DNA from: Paenibacillus phocaeensis
Lineage (GTDB): Bacteria; Bacillota; Bacilli; Paenibacillales; Paenibacillaceae
Reading direction: 5' to 3'
DNA length: 64,000 bases
NCBI RefSeq assembly: GCF_900021165.1
Contig: NZ_FCOQ01000018.1
Coordinates: forward strand, 458,195-522,194
Positions within the stretch are counted from its first letter, which is position 1. The number at the start of each line of letters is the position of its first letter. The position numbers were made by a program, and so were the translations under genes. Of this stretch, positions 36,570 to 45,141 are shown piece by piece. Under the pieces are notes generated by a model. It saw only the letters and a list, made by a program, of their open reading frames with translations, did no database searches and was not told the origin of the DNA.

Positions 36570-37070
36570 ATGGATATGTCCGACAACAACAAGCTGATGA
36601 CTGGCATCTTGATTCTCGCTGCCGGAGTCATTATCCTGCTCGGAAAATTAGGGGTGTTCAGCTTTCTCGGCAGAGCGCTATGGCCGCTGCTGCTGCTGAT
36701 CCCGGGGATCGTGCTTCACTTATGGCATTTTTGGCGCAAAGGTCCAGCGGAACTGCTGCTTCCCGGCGCTATTCTGATCATTTACAGCCTCGTCTTCTTC
36801 ACCGGCGTAATCGGCGGATGGCACACCTTGAAGTACACCTGGCCGTTCTTCTTCCTTGGCTTGGCTGTCGGTCTGTTCGAATACGGCTATTTCTCGCCTC
36901 AACGCCAGAACGGAATATTCATTGCTGCCTTGATTCTGGGGGCCATTTCGGTCCTGTTGCTCGGGTGGACGCTGTTCGCCTCGTCGATCGTGTATTTCTT
37001 GGCAGCGCTGCTGATTATTGCCGGGATCTGGTTGATCGCGGCCCGCGGCAATCGCCGCAGATCGTGGTGA
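36570..37070 (+). CDS. LiaI/LiaF-like transmembrane protein (DUF5668-like)
   Basis: A 166-residue membrane protein of about six hydrophobic helices. The N-terminal unit GILILAAGVIILLGKLGVFSFLGRALWPLLLLIPGIVL (a helix, Gly turn, W-P motif, helix) is typical of the LiaI-LiaF-like membrane region, repeated later around LKYTWPFFFLGLAVGLF. GGAAGGTG precedes ATG 36570; ATG 36576 is an alternative. Such proteins occur in envelope-stress systems, but no partner regulator is adjacent, so its role is open. Confidence 0.78.
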   Translation: MDMSDNNKLMTGILILAAGVIILLGKLGVFSFLGRALWPLLLLIPGIVLHLWHFWRKGPAELLLPGAILIIYSLVFFTGVIGGWHTLKYTWPFFFLGLAVGLFEYGYFSPQRQNGIFIAALILGAISVLLLGWTLFASSIVYFLAALLIIAGIWLIAARGNRRRSW

Positions 37071-37083
37071 TGGATTGCGGCTC

Positions 37084-37111
37084 TTGAAAAATTCGAAATT
37101 TCGCGTATAAT
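37084..37111 (+). promoter_or_regulatory. Promoter upstream of typA
   Basis: TTGAAA (37084-37089), 16-bp spacer, TATAAT (37106-37111). Start near 37118 gives a leader of about 150 nt for typA. Confidence 0.65.
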
Positions 37112-37125
37112 ATAGGGGATATGTC

Positions 37126-37156
37126 AAGCGTCGGCATTTAGTCGACGCTTTGTTTT
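37126..37156 (+). terminator. Hairpin with T-rich tail just after the typA promoter
   Basis: AAGCGTCG pairs perfectly with CGACGCTT across a 9-nt loop, followed by TGTTTTG. It could terminate the upstream membrane-protein gene; for transcripts from the typA promoter it would lie at the extreme 5' end as a protective stem-loop. Confidence 0.55.
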
Positions 37157-37269
37157 GTGGTTCAGGAGGCTGCACTTGGTTCTGTCGGGTAATCACCGTT
37201 CGAAGTGCAAACTTTATTTATATAACTTGTCATTAATCTATAGAGACGAAAGGATATGGAGATAAACCT

Positions 37270-39111
37270 ATGCATGAAAGAAATCAAATTCGCAATATTG
37301 CGATTATTGCTCACGTCGACCACGGGAAAACGACCCTCGTCGACAAGTTGCTGCAGCAATCCGGGATTTTCCGGGAAAATGAGGCAGTTCAAGAACGCGC
37401 CATGGACTCGAACGATCTGGAACGGGAGCGCGGGATTACGATCTTGGCCAAAAACACCGCCATTACGTACAAGGACTATTTGATCAACATCGTGGATACT
37501 CCGGGACACGCCGACTTCGGTGGGGAAGTGGAACGGATTATGAAAATGGTTGACGGCGTTCTGCTCGTCGTGGATGCCTATGAAGGCTGTATGCCGCAAA
37601 CGAAATTCGTGTTGCGTAAAGCGTTGGAGCATCACCTCACCCCGATCGTCGTGGTGAACAAAATCGACCGTCCGGCCGCACGCCCGGCGGAAGTGATCGA
37701 CGAAGTCCTGGATCTGTTCATCGAATTGGAAGCCAGCGATGATCAGTTGGAATTCCCGGTGGTTTACGCTTCGGCTTTGAACGGGACGTCCAGCCTGGAT
37801 CCGGAGAAACAGGATGACAATATGCTGGCGTTGTACGAAACGATTATCGATCATATTCCGGCACCGACGGAGAAGGTAGACGAGCCGCTGCAATTCCTCG
37901 TGACGCTGATGGATTATAATGAATATTTGGGCCGGATCGCCATCGGCCGTGTGAACCGCGGCATCATCCGCCAAGGCCAATCCGTGGCGGTCATGACACG
38001 CGAAGGCGGCAAGAAGACGGCGCGCATCGAGAAGCTGTTCGGCTTCCAAGGCTTGCGCCGCGTGGAAATCGAAGAAGCCGGAGCCGGCGACATCGTAGCT
38101 ATTGCCGGGATCAAGGATATCAATATCGGGGAGACGATTGCCGATCCGAACCAACCGGAAGCTTTGCCGGTATTGAAGATCGACGAGCCGACGCTGCAGA
38201 TGACGTTCCTTGTTAATAACAGCCCGTTCGCCGGCCGCGAAGGTAAATGGGTGACTTCCCGGAAACTGCGCGAGCGCTTGTTCAAGGAGCTGGAAACCGA
38301 TGTTTCCCTGCGCGTGGAAGAAACCGACAGCCCGGACGCATTTATCGTATCCGGCCGCGGGGAGCTTCACCTGGGCATCCTGATCGAGAACATGCGCCGC
38401 GAAGGATATGAGCTGCAGGTGTCCAAGCCTGAAGTTATCGTGCGGGAGATCGACGGAGTCAAGATGGAGCCGATCGAACGGCTGCTCATCGATATCCCGG
38501 AAGAAAGCATGGGGGCGGTGATGGAAAGCCTCGGTTCCCGCAAAGCGGAAATGGTGAACATGATCAACAACGGAAGCGGCCAGGTTCGCTTGGAGTTCCT
38601 GATTCCGGCCCGCGGACTGATCGGCTACACCACGCACTTCCTGACGCTGACCCGCGGTTATGGCGTTATGAACCATGCGTTTGACAGCTACGGTCCGTTT
38701 ATCGGCGGCCAGGTTGGCGGACGTCATGAAGGCGTATTGGTTTCCAGTGAGAATGGCGTTTCTACACTTTACGGGATCTTGTCGATCGAGGATCGCGGTA
38801 TCCTGTTCGTGGAACCGGGCACGGAAATCTACGAGGGCATGATCGTCGGCGAGCATACCCGCGATAACGACATCGTCGTGAACATTTGCAAGGAAAAGCA
38901 GTTGACGAACGTGCGCTCCGCAACGAAGGACGAGACCGTGAAGATGAAAACGCCGCGGTTATTCTCTTTGGAGCAAGCGCTGGAATATCTGAATGACGAC
39001 GAATATTGCGAAATCACACCGAAATCGGTTCGGTTGCGCAAGAAGATTTTGAACAAAAGCGAACGTGAACGGGCGGAAAAACATCGCAAAATGTCGGAAG
39101 CCAATTTATAA
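37270..39111 (+). CDS. typA: Ribosome-associated translational GTPase TypA/BipA
   Basis: A 613-residue EF-G-like GTPase that helps 50S assembly and adaptation to cold and stress. G1 [10 protein letters not shown], the switch motif RGITI, G3 [11 protein letters not shown] and G4 [10 protein letters not shown] are intact in the first 200 residues; the EF-Tu domain 2, EF-G-like domains III and V and the unique C-terminal domain follow. The length is standard. A GGAG is 8 bp upstream of the ATG. It is followed by ylaH, as in B. subtilis (where typA is ylaG). Confidence 0.96.
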   Translation: MHERNQIRNIAIIAHVDHGKTTLVDKLLQQSGIFRENEAVQERAMDSNDLERERGITILAKNTAITYKDYLINIVDTPGHADFGGEVERIMKMVDGVLLVVDAYEGCMPQTKFVLRKALEHHLTPIVVVNKIDRPAARPAEVIDEVLDLFIELEASDDQLEFPVVYASALNGTSSLDPEKQDDNMLALYETIIDHIPAPTEKVDEPLQFLVTLMDYNEYLGRIAIGRVNRGIIRQGQSVAVMTREGGKKTARIEKLFGFQGLRRVEIEEAGAGDIVAIAGIKDINIGETIADPNQPEALPVLKIDEPTLQMTFLVNNSPFAGREGKWVTSRKLRERLFKELETDVSLRVEETDSPDAFIVSGRGELHLGILIENMRREGYELQVSKPEVIVREIDGVKMEPIERLLIDIPEESMGAVMESLGSRKAEMVNMINNGSGQVRLEFLIPARGLIGYTTHFLTLTRGYGVMNHAFDSYGPFIGGQVGGRHEGVLVSSENGVSTLYGILSIEDRGILFVEPGTEIYEGMIVGEHTRDNDIVVNICKEKQLTNVRSATKDETVKMKTPRLFSLEQALEYLNDDEYCEITPKSVRLRKKILNKSERERAEKHRKMSEANL

Positions 39112-39147
39112 TAGGAATAATGTTGCCATTTGAAGGAGGGATTCGTT

Positions 39148-39456
39148 ATGCAGGTCTGGTTTGCGGACCATCCGGTCATTTCCTACGTGCTCATCTTCGT
39201 GCTGATTGTTTTTGTTTACAATAAAGTATTCCGGGCACAGCAGAAGCTGCCGCTGTTTAAGGAGATCATCCTGTACCTTCTCATGGCGCTGGGTTCGTTC
39301 TTGCTGCTCATCTTTCAGATCGACAAGCTGCCGATCATCCAATGTCTGCTGGTCGCTGTCGTTCTGATGCTCATGGTACGGATCCGTTATTTTGTTGAGG
39401 GACGACGGAAAAAGGAGAAAAATGAAGGCCCGCCGGCCGGGGATCCATCGGCATAA
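39148..39456 (+). CDS. ylaH: YlaH-like membrane protein
   Basis: A 102-residue membrane protein with three hydrophobic helices (about 8-28, 42-60 and 63-82) and a basic, hydrophilic tail. Position directly after typA and the sequence pattern (ADHPVISYVLIFVLIVFVYNKVFR) match YlaH of B. subtilis, of unknown function. GAAGGAGGG upstream of 39148 fixes the start. The gene is 36 bp after typA and probably cotranscribed. Confidence 0.85.
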   Translation: MQVWFADHPVISYVLIFVLIVFVYNKVFRAQQKLPLFKEIILYLLMALGSFLLLIFQIDKLPIIQCLLVAVVLMLMVRIRYFVEGRRKKEKNEGPPAGDPSA

Positions 39457-39549
39457 TTTGCCTCCTGTAGGTGATCCGTAACTTTTCTTAAACCCGTTAC
39501 GTCTTAATGGATGCGACAACATTTATAGAGAAATAAGGTGTTTGAGTTC

Positions 39550-40650
39550 ATGAGTTCTAATCGCAGCGGCTTACCCCCTCGGGGGAACAGCCAAAGAGAC
39601 AAGGCAAAAGGTTCGACAAAAGGTGCGAAGCCGGGTTCCGCTCGAAAGAGAAAAACCAGCGGCATTAAACGTTTTTTCCAAATCGTCCTGACCCTTGTGA
39701 TTATCGGGGTGATCGGGGTTGGGCTTTATGCCGGTTATTTGTTCTATACGGCGGATCAAGTCATTGACGCGACCGGGACCACGGGGGAAGTAGCTCCTGA
39801 GAAATCGGCCAAGGTCAAGCCGATTACGATGCTGCTCCTCGGCACGGATTACCGTCCGGAGACCGGCACTCATCTTAGCGATGTGATGATGGTCATCGCC
39901 ATGAATCCCGATACGAAATCCGCCACGGTCGTCTCTTTGCCCCGGGATACGAGAGTGAAGATGGACGGGTACAAGACGAACAAGATCAATGCGTTTTATC
40001 CGAACTTCCTGGCGGCCGAGAAGAAAACGGGAATCTCTGCTACACAGGAAATGAAAACGATGATGAGCAAGTTTTTTGATATCCATATCGACTATGTCAC
40101 GGTGCTGAACTTTCAAGGGTTCCGCGATATAGTGGACGCGCTGGGCGGCGTGGACGTCAATGTCGATGCGAATATGTGTTACCGCGATAAGGCGGACGGT
40201 ACGAACATCAACCTGAAGAAGGGTGCACAGCACCTGAACGGCGAAGATGCATTGGGTTTCGTGCGGTACCGCAAATCGAATTGCAAGCCGCAGACGAAAG
40301 GATCGGATGATTTCGACCGCAACCGCAGGCAAAATGAAGTGTTGCATGCTCTGATTGACCAGGCGAAATCGCTGAACGGTGTCATGGGCGCGGGGAAAGT
40401 GATCGAATCCGTCGGCAAGAATATGGAGACGGATCTGGAATCGCAGCAAATGAAGAACATGATTCAAGCCTATTGGAGCATTTCCAAGGAGAACGTGGAT
40501 TTCATGCCGGTGACCGGGGATTGGAAGAGCCCTTTCGTTTACTTGCATGAAGATGAACTGGAAGCGGCCAAGCAGGCCTTAAAGAATCAGCTCGCCGGCA
40601 TAAAGACGCCGGACCCGCAGCAGGAGAATGGCGAGGAGCCGGTCAACTGA
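39550..40650 (+). CDS. LytR-CpsA-Psr (LCP) family ligase
   Basis: A 366-residue LCP protein, a membrane-anchored enzyme that attaches anionic polymers (teichoic acids or capsule) to peptidoglycan. A basic cytoplasmic N-terminus (about 1-40) and one helix (about 41-65) precede the LCP domain (about 95-260), with LLLGTDYRPETGTHLSDVMMV, the Arg-containing SLPRDTRV and a GFVRYRKSN stretch. A polar C-terminal tail follows. The ATG at 39550 has AAGGTG about 10 bp upstream; a GTG at 39538 overlaps that site. It occupies the place of ylaI in the yla cluster. Confidence 0.92.
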   Translation: MSSNRSGLPPRGNSQRDKAKGSTKGAKPGSARKRKTSGIKRFFQIVLTLVIIGVIGVGLYAGYLFYTADQVIDATGTTGEVAPEKSAKVKPITMLLLGTDYRPETGTHLSDVMMVIAMNPDTKSATVVSLPRDTRVKMDGYKTNKINAFYPNFLAAEKKTGISATQEMKTMMSKFFDIHIDYVTVLNFQGFRDIVDALGGVDVNVDANMCYRDKADGTNINLKKGAQHLNGEDALGFVRYRKSNCKPQTKGSDDFDRNRRQNEVLHALIDQAKSLNGVMGAGKVIESVGKNMETDLESQQMKNMIQAYWSISKENVDFMPVTGDWKSPFVYLHEDELEAAKQALKNQLAGIKTPDPQQENGEEPVN

Positions 40651-40653
40651 CGA

Positions 40654-40683
40654 TTGAATGCAAGTTTTGCCGCATGCTATAAT
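40654..40683 (+). promoter_or_regulatory. Promoter of ylaL-like gene
   Basis: TTGAAT (40654-40659), 18-bp spacer, TATAAT (40678-40683), 77 bp before the start codon. Confidence 0.65.
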
Positions 40684-40759
40684 ACAATTGATTTATAGGA
40701 TAGCTGAAGCGTCTTATCGTTGGAATCCCATGCAACGCCGTACAGGAGGGCTGGTCATC

Positions 40760-41212
40760 ATGTCCGAGGTCGTTACCCAATTGTCCGATTCGCTTTATTC
40801 GATTCTCCAGTCCGAGACTTTTGTATTGTTGAACACGGTGGATCAAGAGTCCGGCGGACCCACGTCCAGTGCGATCTCTTGGGTATATGCCGTGGATCAT
40901 ACGAAATTGCGGTTAGCCTTGGACCATCGCTCCAGGCTGGTTGGCAACCTTAAGGCCAATCCGCGGGTCACCGTAACGGTATTTGGCCGGGAGACCATTT
41001 ATGCCGTTAACGGCCGAGCGGAGATCGCTCAGGATCCGCTCGAAGGTGTGCCGTTTAAGATGTGCTGCTTCGATATTTATATCGATGCGGTGCGGAACGC
41101 TTTGTTTTACGGCGCGCAATTGGTCTCTCCACCGGAATATACCAAAGTTTATGACCAGCGTGCTGCGGACATGCTGGATCGTCAAGTGTTTGAAGCCATG
41201 AAAAAAGCCTAG
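40760..41212 (+). CDS. ylaL: Pyridoxamine 5'-phosphate oxidase-like FMN-binding protein (YlaL)
   Basis: A 150-residue single-domain split-barrel protein of the PNPOx-like flavin-binding superfamily (SSAISWVYAVDHTKLRLALDHRSRLVGNL then VTVTVFG). Substrate and reaction are not predictable. Synteny with the yla cluster supports identity with YlaL. AGGAGGG about 10 bp upstream fixes the ATG at 40760; a longer frame from 40658 overlaps its promoter. The TAG stop lies inside the terminator stem. Confidence 0.82.
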   Translation: MSEVVTQLSDSLYSILQSETFVLLNTVDQESGGPTSSAISWVYAVDHTKLRLALDHRSRLVGNLKANPRVTVTVFGRETIYAVNGRAEIAQDPLEGVPFKMCCFDIYIDAVRNALFYGAQLVSPPEYTKVYDQRAADMLDRQVFEAMKKA

Positions 41213-41237
41213 CGAGGTTGTCGCTAGGCTTTTTTTC
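41201..41237. terminator. Bidirectional terminator between ylaL and ylaJ
   Basis: AAAAAAGCCTAGCGA pairs with TCGCTAGGCTTTTTT across a 5-nt loop; T runs on both strands. Confidence 0.9.
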
Positions 41238-41252
41238 CATCTTGGGACAAAC

Positions 41253-41888
41253 TTAACGTAGATTTTGCCGCGTATTTCCACCGCCAGGGGCGATTTGCAT
41301 TTGTTTCGGATTCTGATTTTGGTTCTGGTTTTGATTCTGATTCTGATTCTGATTCTGATTCGGATGAACGCCCTCGGGAGGACGGGTATCGTTCGGCAAT
41401 TGCGGTACAATCCGTCCGATAATGTCCGCCAGCTCGGTGGCGAAACCGGAAACCGGCCGTCCTTCCCGAATTTTGTTGCCGATTTCGGCAATGCGCTGGT
41501 TCAGGTCGATATCGGCAGTGACGATGGCTCCCGCCCCGTGCGGATCTTTTCGAAGCGCTTCAGCTACCGTATATTTAATGCTTCCCACTCTTGCACGTTC
41601 GAGGCGGCTGTCCACGTCGATGCCGACGACGGCGGTTTTGCCCATGATGACACAATGCGCGCCTTTGACGCCGGGAACCTTTTTCACAAGCTGCTCCAAA
41701 TAAACTTGTCTGTCACGGTCCGACATCGCCCTGTTGCCGTCGGTATCGGTGGTGGCGTAAGGGTCTACACTTTGCGCTCGGGGCGTATTCTCCGTTTGAT
41801 TTCTTGGAGAGGGTGATGCCTTTTCAGAAGCAGTTCCGCAGCTGGTAAGCAGGGAAGCCGTCATTAACAAACACAGCCATATTCGCAT
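41253..41888 (-). CDS. ylaJ: YhcN/YlaJ-family sporulation lipoprotein
   Basis: A 211-residue exported lipoprotein. The signal peptide MRIWLCLLMTASLLTSCG has a lipobox ending in the Cys at residue 17. The YhcN/YlaJ domain spans about residues 55-165 (LEQLVKKVPGVKGAHCVIMGKTAVVGIDV), a family found in spore-forming Bacillales and often in the spore coat or cortex region. Near the C-terminus is a run of alternating Asn-Gln pairs encoded by imperfect GATTCT repeats on the plus strand (about 41318-41362), a possible source of length variation. It converges with ylaL and diverges from ylaK. Confidence 0.88.
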   Translation of the reverse strand: MRIWLCLLMTASLLTSCGTASEKASPSPRNQTENTPRAQSVDPYATTDTDGNRAMSDRDRQVYLEQLVKKVPGVKGAHCVIMGKTAVVGIDVDSRLERARVGSIKYTVAEALRKDPHGAGAIVTADIDLNQRIAEIGNKIREGRPVSGFATELADIIGRIVPQLPNDTRPPEGVHPNQNQNQNQNQNQNQNQNPKQMQIAPGGGNTRQNLR

Positions 41889-42017
41889 GTTCGATCCGTC
41901 CTTTCGGAATTGATCTCTGAAGTACCGGGTTCAAATATCGATTTTAGATTTCCCGGGACGGGAAAAAATATGTATGGATCTCATTAGGCTGCACTGACCG
42001 CGGTGGAGGGGATAAGG

Positions 42018-43349
42018 GTGAAGAAGATCTTTGTATTGGATACGAATGTATTATTGCATGATCCGCGTGCCGTTTTTGCCTTTGATGAGCATGATGTGGT
42101 GATTCCGGCGGTGGTGTTGGAGGAAATCGACACCAAGAAGCGGAATGCCGACGAGATCGGCCGCAATGCGCGGGGGGTCTCGCGATTGCTTGACGGTTTA
42201 CGGGAAACGGGGCATTTGCACGACGGCGTACCGCTGGAGGGCGGCGGGCGAATCAAGGTGGAACTCAACCATCGCAGCTTCATCAAAGTCCAGGAAATGT
42301 TCGGCGAAGTTACGAATGACAACCGGATTCTTGCAGTAGCTCTCAATTACCACCTGGAGCAATCGGAGTCGGCCACGCCGCGCCCCGTCATTCTGGTCAG
42401 CAAAGATGTGCTCGTCCGGATCAAAGCGGATGTTCTGGGGCTACATGCCGAGGATTACTTGTCAGACCGGACCGTTGGCCCCAGCGACCTGTATGCAGGT
42501 TACTCGACCATCAAGGTTCATCCGTCGGTGATCGATGAATTCTATTCGTATCGATTCCTGCCGATAAAGCCGCTCGGGCTAAATTATTCTCTGTACCCTC
42601 ATGAGTTCGTGATTCTGAAAGATGAGATGGGTACGGGAAAATCCGCTCTGCTGAAAGTCAATGAAGACGCCACCCGAATGGAGCCGCTGTATCTCAGCAA
42701 TGAGCCGGCTTGGGGCATCAGCGCCCGGAACGCCCAGCAGCGGATGGCGTTGGAGCTGCTGCTCAATGATGAGATTCCGCTGGTCACGATTACCGGCAAA
42801 GCCGGAACCGGGAAGACGCTGCTGGCGCTGGCGGCCGGTCTGCTGAAGGTAGAGGATGAACATAAATATAAGAAGCTGCTGATCGCACGCCCCGTCGTCC
42901 CGATGGGGAAGGATATCGGATATCTGCCCGGGGAGAAGGAAGAGAAGCTTCGTCCCTGGATGCAGCCGATTTACGATAATCTGGAATTCCTGTTTGATAC
43001 GAAAAAATCCGGCGACATCGAGAAAATCTTGATGGGGCTTGGCAGCATTCAGGTCGAAGCGCTCACGTATATTCGCGGCCGCTCGATCCCGGGGCAGTTC
43101 ATCATCATCGATGAAGCCCAAAACTTATCGCGTCATGAGGTTAAAACGATCGTGTCGCGCGTCGGGGAAGGCAGCAAAATCGTGCTGGTTGGCGATCCGG
43201 AGCAGATCGATCATCCTTACCTCGACGCGACAAGCAACGGCTTGACCAGCCTGGTCGAACGCTTCCGCGACCAGGGCATCAGCGGGCATATCACGCTGGA
43301 GAAAGGCGAGCGTTCGAAGCTGGCGCAACTGGCGGCGGATTTGTTGTAA
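42018..43349 (+). CDS. ylaK: PIN-domain PhoH-type ATPase YlaK
   Basis: A 443-residue PhoH2-type protein: an N-terminal PIN nuclease domain with acidic residues in FVLDTNVLLHDP and VVLEEIDTKKR, fused to a PhoH ATPase with Walker A TGKAGTGKT (about residue 260) and Walker B FIIIDEAQNLS. Such proteins combine RNase and RNA-helicase-like activities. The GTG at 42018 is preferred over 42003 because GGAGGGG lies 8 bp upstream. The length equals B. subtilis YlaK. A strong terminator follows at 43482. Confidence 0.93.
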   Translation: MKKIFVLDTNVLLHDPRAVFAFDEHDVVIPAVVLEEIDTKKRNADEIGRNARGVSRLLDGLRETGHLHDGVPLEGGGRIKVELNHRSFIKVQEMFGEVTNDNRILAVALNYHLEQSESATPRPVILVSKDVLVRIKADVLGLHAEDYLSDRTVGPSDLYAGYSTIKVHPSVIDEFYSYRFLPIKPLGLNYSLYPHEFVILKDEMGTGKSALLKVNEDATRMEPLYLSNEPAWGISARNAQQRMALELLLNDEIPLVTITGKAGTGKTLLALAAGLLKVEDEHKYKKLLIARPVVPMGKDIGYLPGEKEEKLRPWMQPIYDNLEFLFDTKKSGDIEKILMGLGSIQVEALTYIRGRSIPGQFIIIDEAQNLSRHEVKTIVSRVGEGSKIVLVGDPEQIDHPYLDATSNGLTSLVERFRDQGISGHITLEKGERSKLAQLAADLL

Positions 43350-43481
43350 AAGATTGCTCGCCTGCCTGGAGTCGCCGTTCATCCGCAGCGAGAAACCAGT
43401 GGCAGCTGAATCCGGCCGAATCAACGGAAGCAAGTAACGATCTCAGCCCTCTCTTGTCCGCCGCACTCCGCGGCGAGAAGC

Positions 43482-43529
43482 AACAGCCCGGCGAATCTTC
43501 GTGTGATTTTGATTCGCCGGGCTGTTTTT
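43482..43529 (+). terminator. Strong intrinsic terminator after ylaK
   Basis: AACAGCCCGGCGAATC pairs perfectly with GATTCGCCGGGCTGTT across a 13-nt loop, then TTTG. Confidence 0.88.
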
Positions 43530-43545
43530 GCGGTTTGGAAGAACG

Positions 43546-43730
43546 CTAACGGAACCCAGAGACGTTATTCTGCAGCAGATAAGTAACTTGGAGCGCTAAC
43601 GGAACCTAGGGACCTTATTTGGACACTTTTGGTGCTGCCAGTTACGTTTTGGGTCAAATAACGGCTCATAGTTCCGTTAGAACGGGAAATATCCGGGAAA
43701 TGTGCAAATAGCGGCTCTACGTTCCGTTAC
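43546..43730. repeat. 185-bp quasi-palindromic element (family R), copy 3
   Basis: Units at 43546-43570 and 43596-43620 (forward) and 43656-43680 and 43706-43730 (reverse), offsets 0, 50, 110, 160. Its third spacer differs from that of the 14.8 kb copy at only a few positions, so the two share orientation. It begins 17 bp after the ylaK terminator. The rest of the 43350-43867 gap holds the terminator and a probable promoter (TACAAT at 43803). Confidence 0.87.
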
Positions 43731-43867
43731 AGCGGAAAGGGAACCTCACGCCATTCCGCCTCATATACATTTTTTTACGGGACAACTCCTTTGGCGATTT
43801 GCTACAATACGGAGTATCGGAATGTTTATGGACTTACGCTCCTAAATCGTGGAGAGGAAGAACAGGC

Positions 43868-45130
43868 GTGAAGCGAAAAAATCATTGGGTGCTGTTTGCC
43901 ATCCTCCTGCTCGCTTTAATCAATCTGTCCCCAAGCGAAGAGACAACGATGGTTCGCCCGGAGAACCGCGGGGAGGCTCAGCCGGCAGCGCCGCCTGAAT
44001 CCCGGACCTTGCAGGAGACGGGCCATATTCAAGTGGCGGTGCAGCTGAACGAGTCTGATTTTCGCCGCTTGGAGGAAATGAACCGGCAGTTTATGGCGAT
44101 CTATCCGGTAAAGGTCGATCTTGTGAATGTCCCGGCGGAGGAGACCTATGCCACGTTCCAACGCCAGCAAATGAAGCTGGGGGAATCGCCGGACGTCTTG
44201 CTGCTGGATAATGTCTGGATTCGGCGCTTTGCCGCGGACGGCTACTTGCTGCCCACGGAAGGTTATTATTCCGGCTCATTGTCGGGGGAAGTGTTAAGCG
44301 CTTCCTTAATCCCGAATGAATGGAACGGTTACGTCTGGGGAGTCCCGCTGGATGTCGATCCTTACGTGATGGTGTATGACGCAGCCAAGCTGAAGCAACT
44401 GGGCCTTGAGCGTCAGCCGGCTTCGGCGGACGATTGGAACGCCCTGGTATCGACCTTCAAGAAACAACGAACCCAGCCCTACCTGTTAGGTTTGGATTTT
44501 CGGGATCCTTACGCGGCGGCAACGTTGATTTGGCAGCTTGGAGGAGGCTGGAAGCCAACGGGTTCCGAGCCCTTTTTTGCAGTGAAAGGCAACATGCCGC
44601 TCGCCTTGCAGCAATTGGAGCTGATCCGCCCTTGGCTTCTCGATGCGGGCCTGGACGGCTCCGACCCGTGGAGTAAGCTGAATGGCGGCGAGCTGACGAT
44701 GCTCCTCACCACAGCGTCCGAGGCGCAGAAGCATACGCACTCCCGCACGAAAGTGTGGATGCCGGAACTGCAGCCGAATCTCGCGTCAGCCTGGATTCAA
44801 GGCCGCAGCTACGCGGTTTCTTCGCAATCGGACAACGCCGAAGCAGCCGGATTGTGGATTTCAGAAATGACCTCCGCGTTAAATCAAATGCGCTGGCACG
44901 AAGCGAACAGACATCTTCCTGTTATGAAAACCATTTATTACGAAGCCGCCCATAATAAGCTGCCGGATTGGCTCCCTGCCACGTTGGCCGCCGGATCCGG
45001 ATCAGCTGTCCCGGCTAGCCCGTCGTTGCCGGGACAGCTGGGAGCCTTTGCGCCGCTCACCAACGATTATTTAAACGGAGCGATAAACGCCAAGCAATAT
45101 CGCAGCCGGCTGACCGAACTCAGCCAGTAA
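43868..45130 (+). CDS. Extracellular solute-binding protein, family 1 (orphan)
   Basis: A 420-residue periplasmic-binding-type protein (ABC sugar-binding family 1). The N-terminal hydrophobic helix (WVLFAILLLALINLS, about 6-20) has no lipobox Cys, so it may be an uncleaved anchor rather than a lipoprotein signal. Family features include VPAEETYATFQRQQMKLGESPDVLLLDNVW and VWGVPLDVDPYVMVYD. No permease or ATPase gene is adjacent, so it may serve a transporter elsewhere or act as a sensor. The GTG at 43868 is supported by GGAGAGGAAG. Confidence 0.85.
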   Translation: MKRKNHWVLFAILLLALINLSPSEETTMVRPENRGEAQPAAPPESRTLQETGHIQVAVQLNESDFRRLEEMNRQFMAIYPVKVDLVNVPAEETYATFQRQQMKLGESPDVLLLDNVWIRRFAADGYLLPTEGYYSGSLSGEVLSASLIPNEWNGYVWGVPLDVDPYVMVYDAAKLKQLGLERQPASADDWNALVSTFKKQRTQPYLLGLDFRDPYAAATLIWQLGGGWKPTGSEPFFAVKGNMPLALQQLELIRPWLLDAGLDGSDPWSKLNGGELTMLLTTASEAQKHTHSRTKVWMPELQPNLASAWIQGRSYAVSSQSDNAEAAGLWISEMTSALNQMRWHEANRHLPVMKTIYYEAAHNKLPDWLPATLAAGSGSAVPASPSLPGQLGAFAPLTNDYLNGAINAKQYRSRLTELSQ

Positions 45131-45141
45131 CGATGCCGCTT

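Noticed and set aside
37162-38856. 564-codon antisense frame over typA
   Set aside because: Shadow of a highly conserved gene; the product is low in hydrophobic structure and unlike any family.
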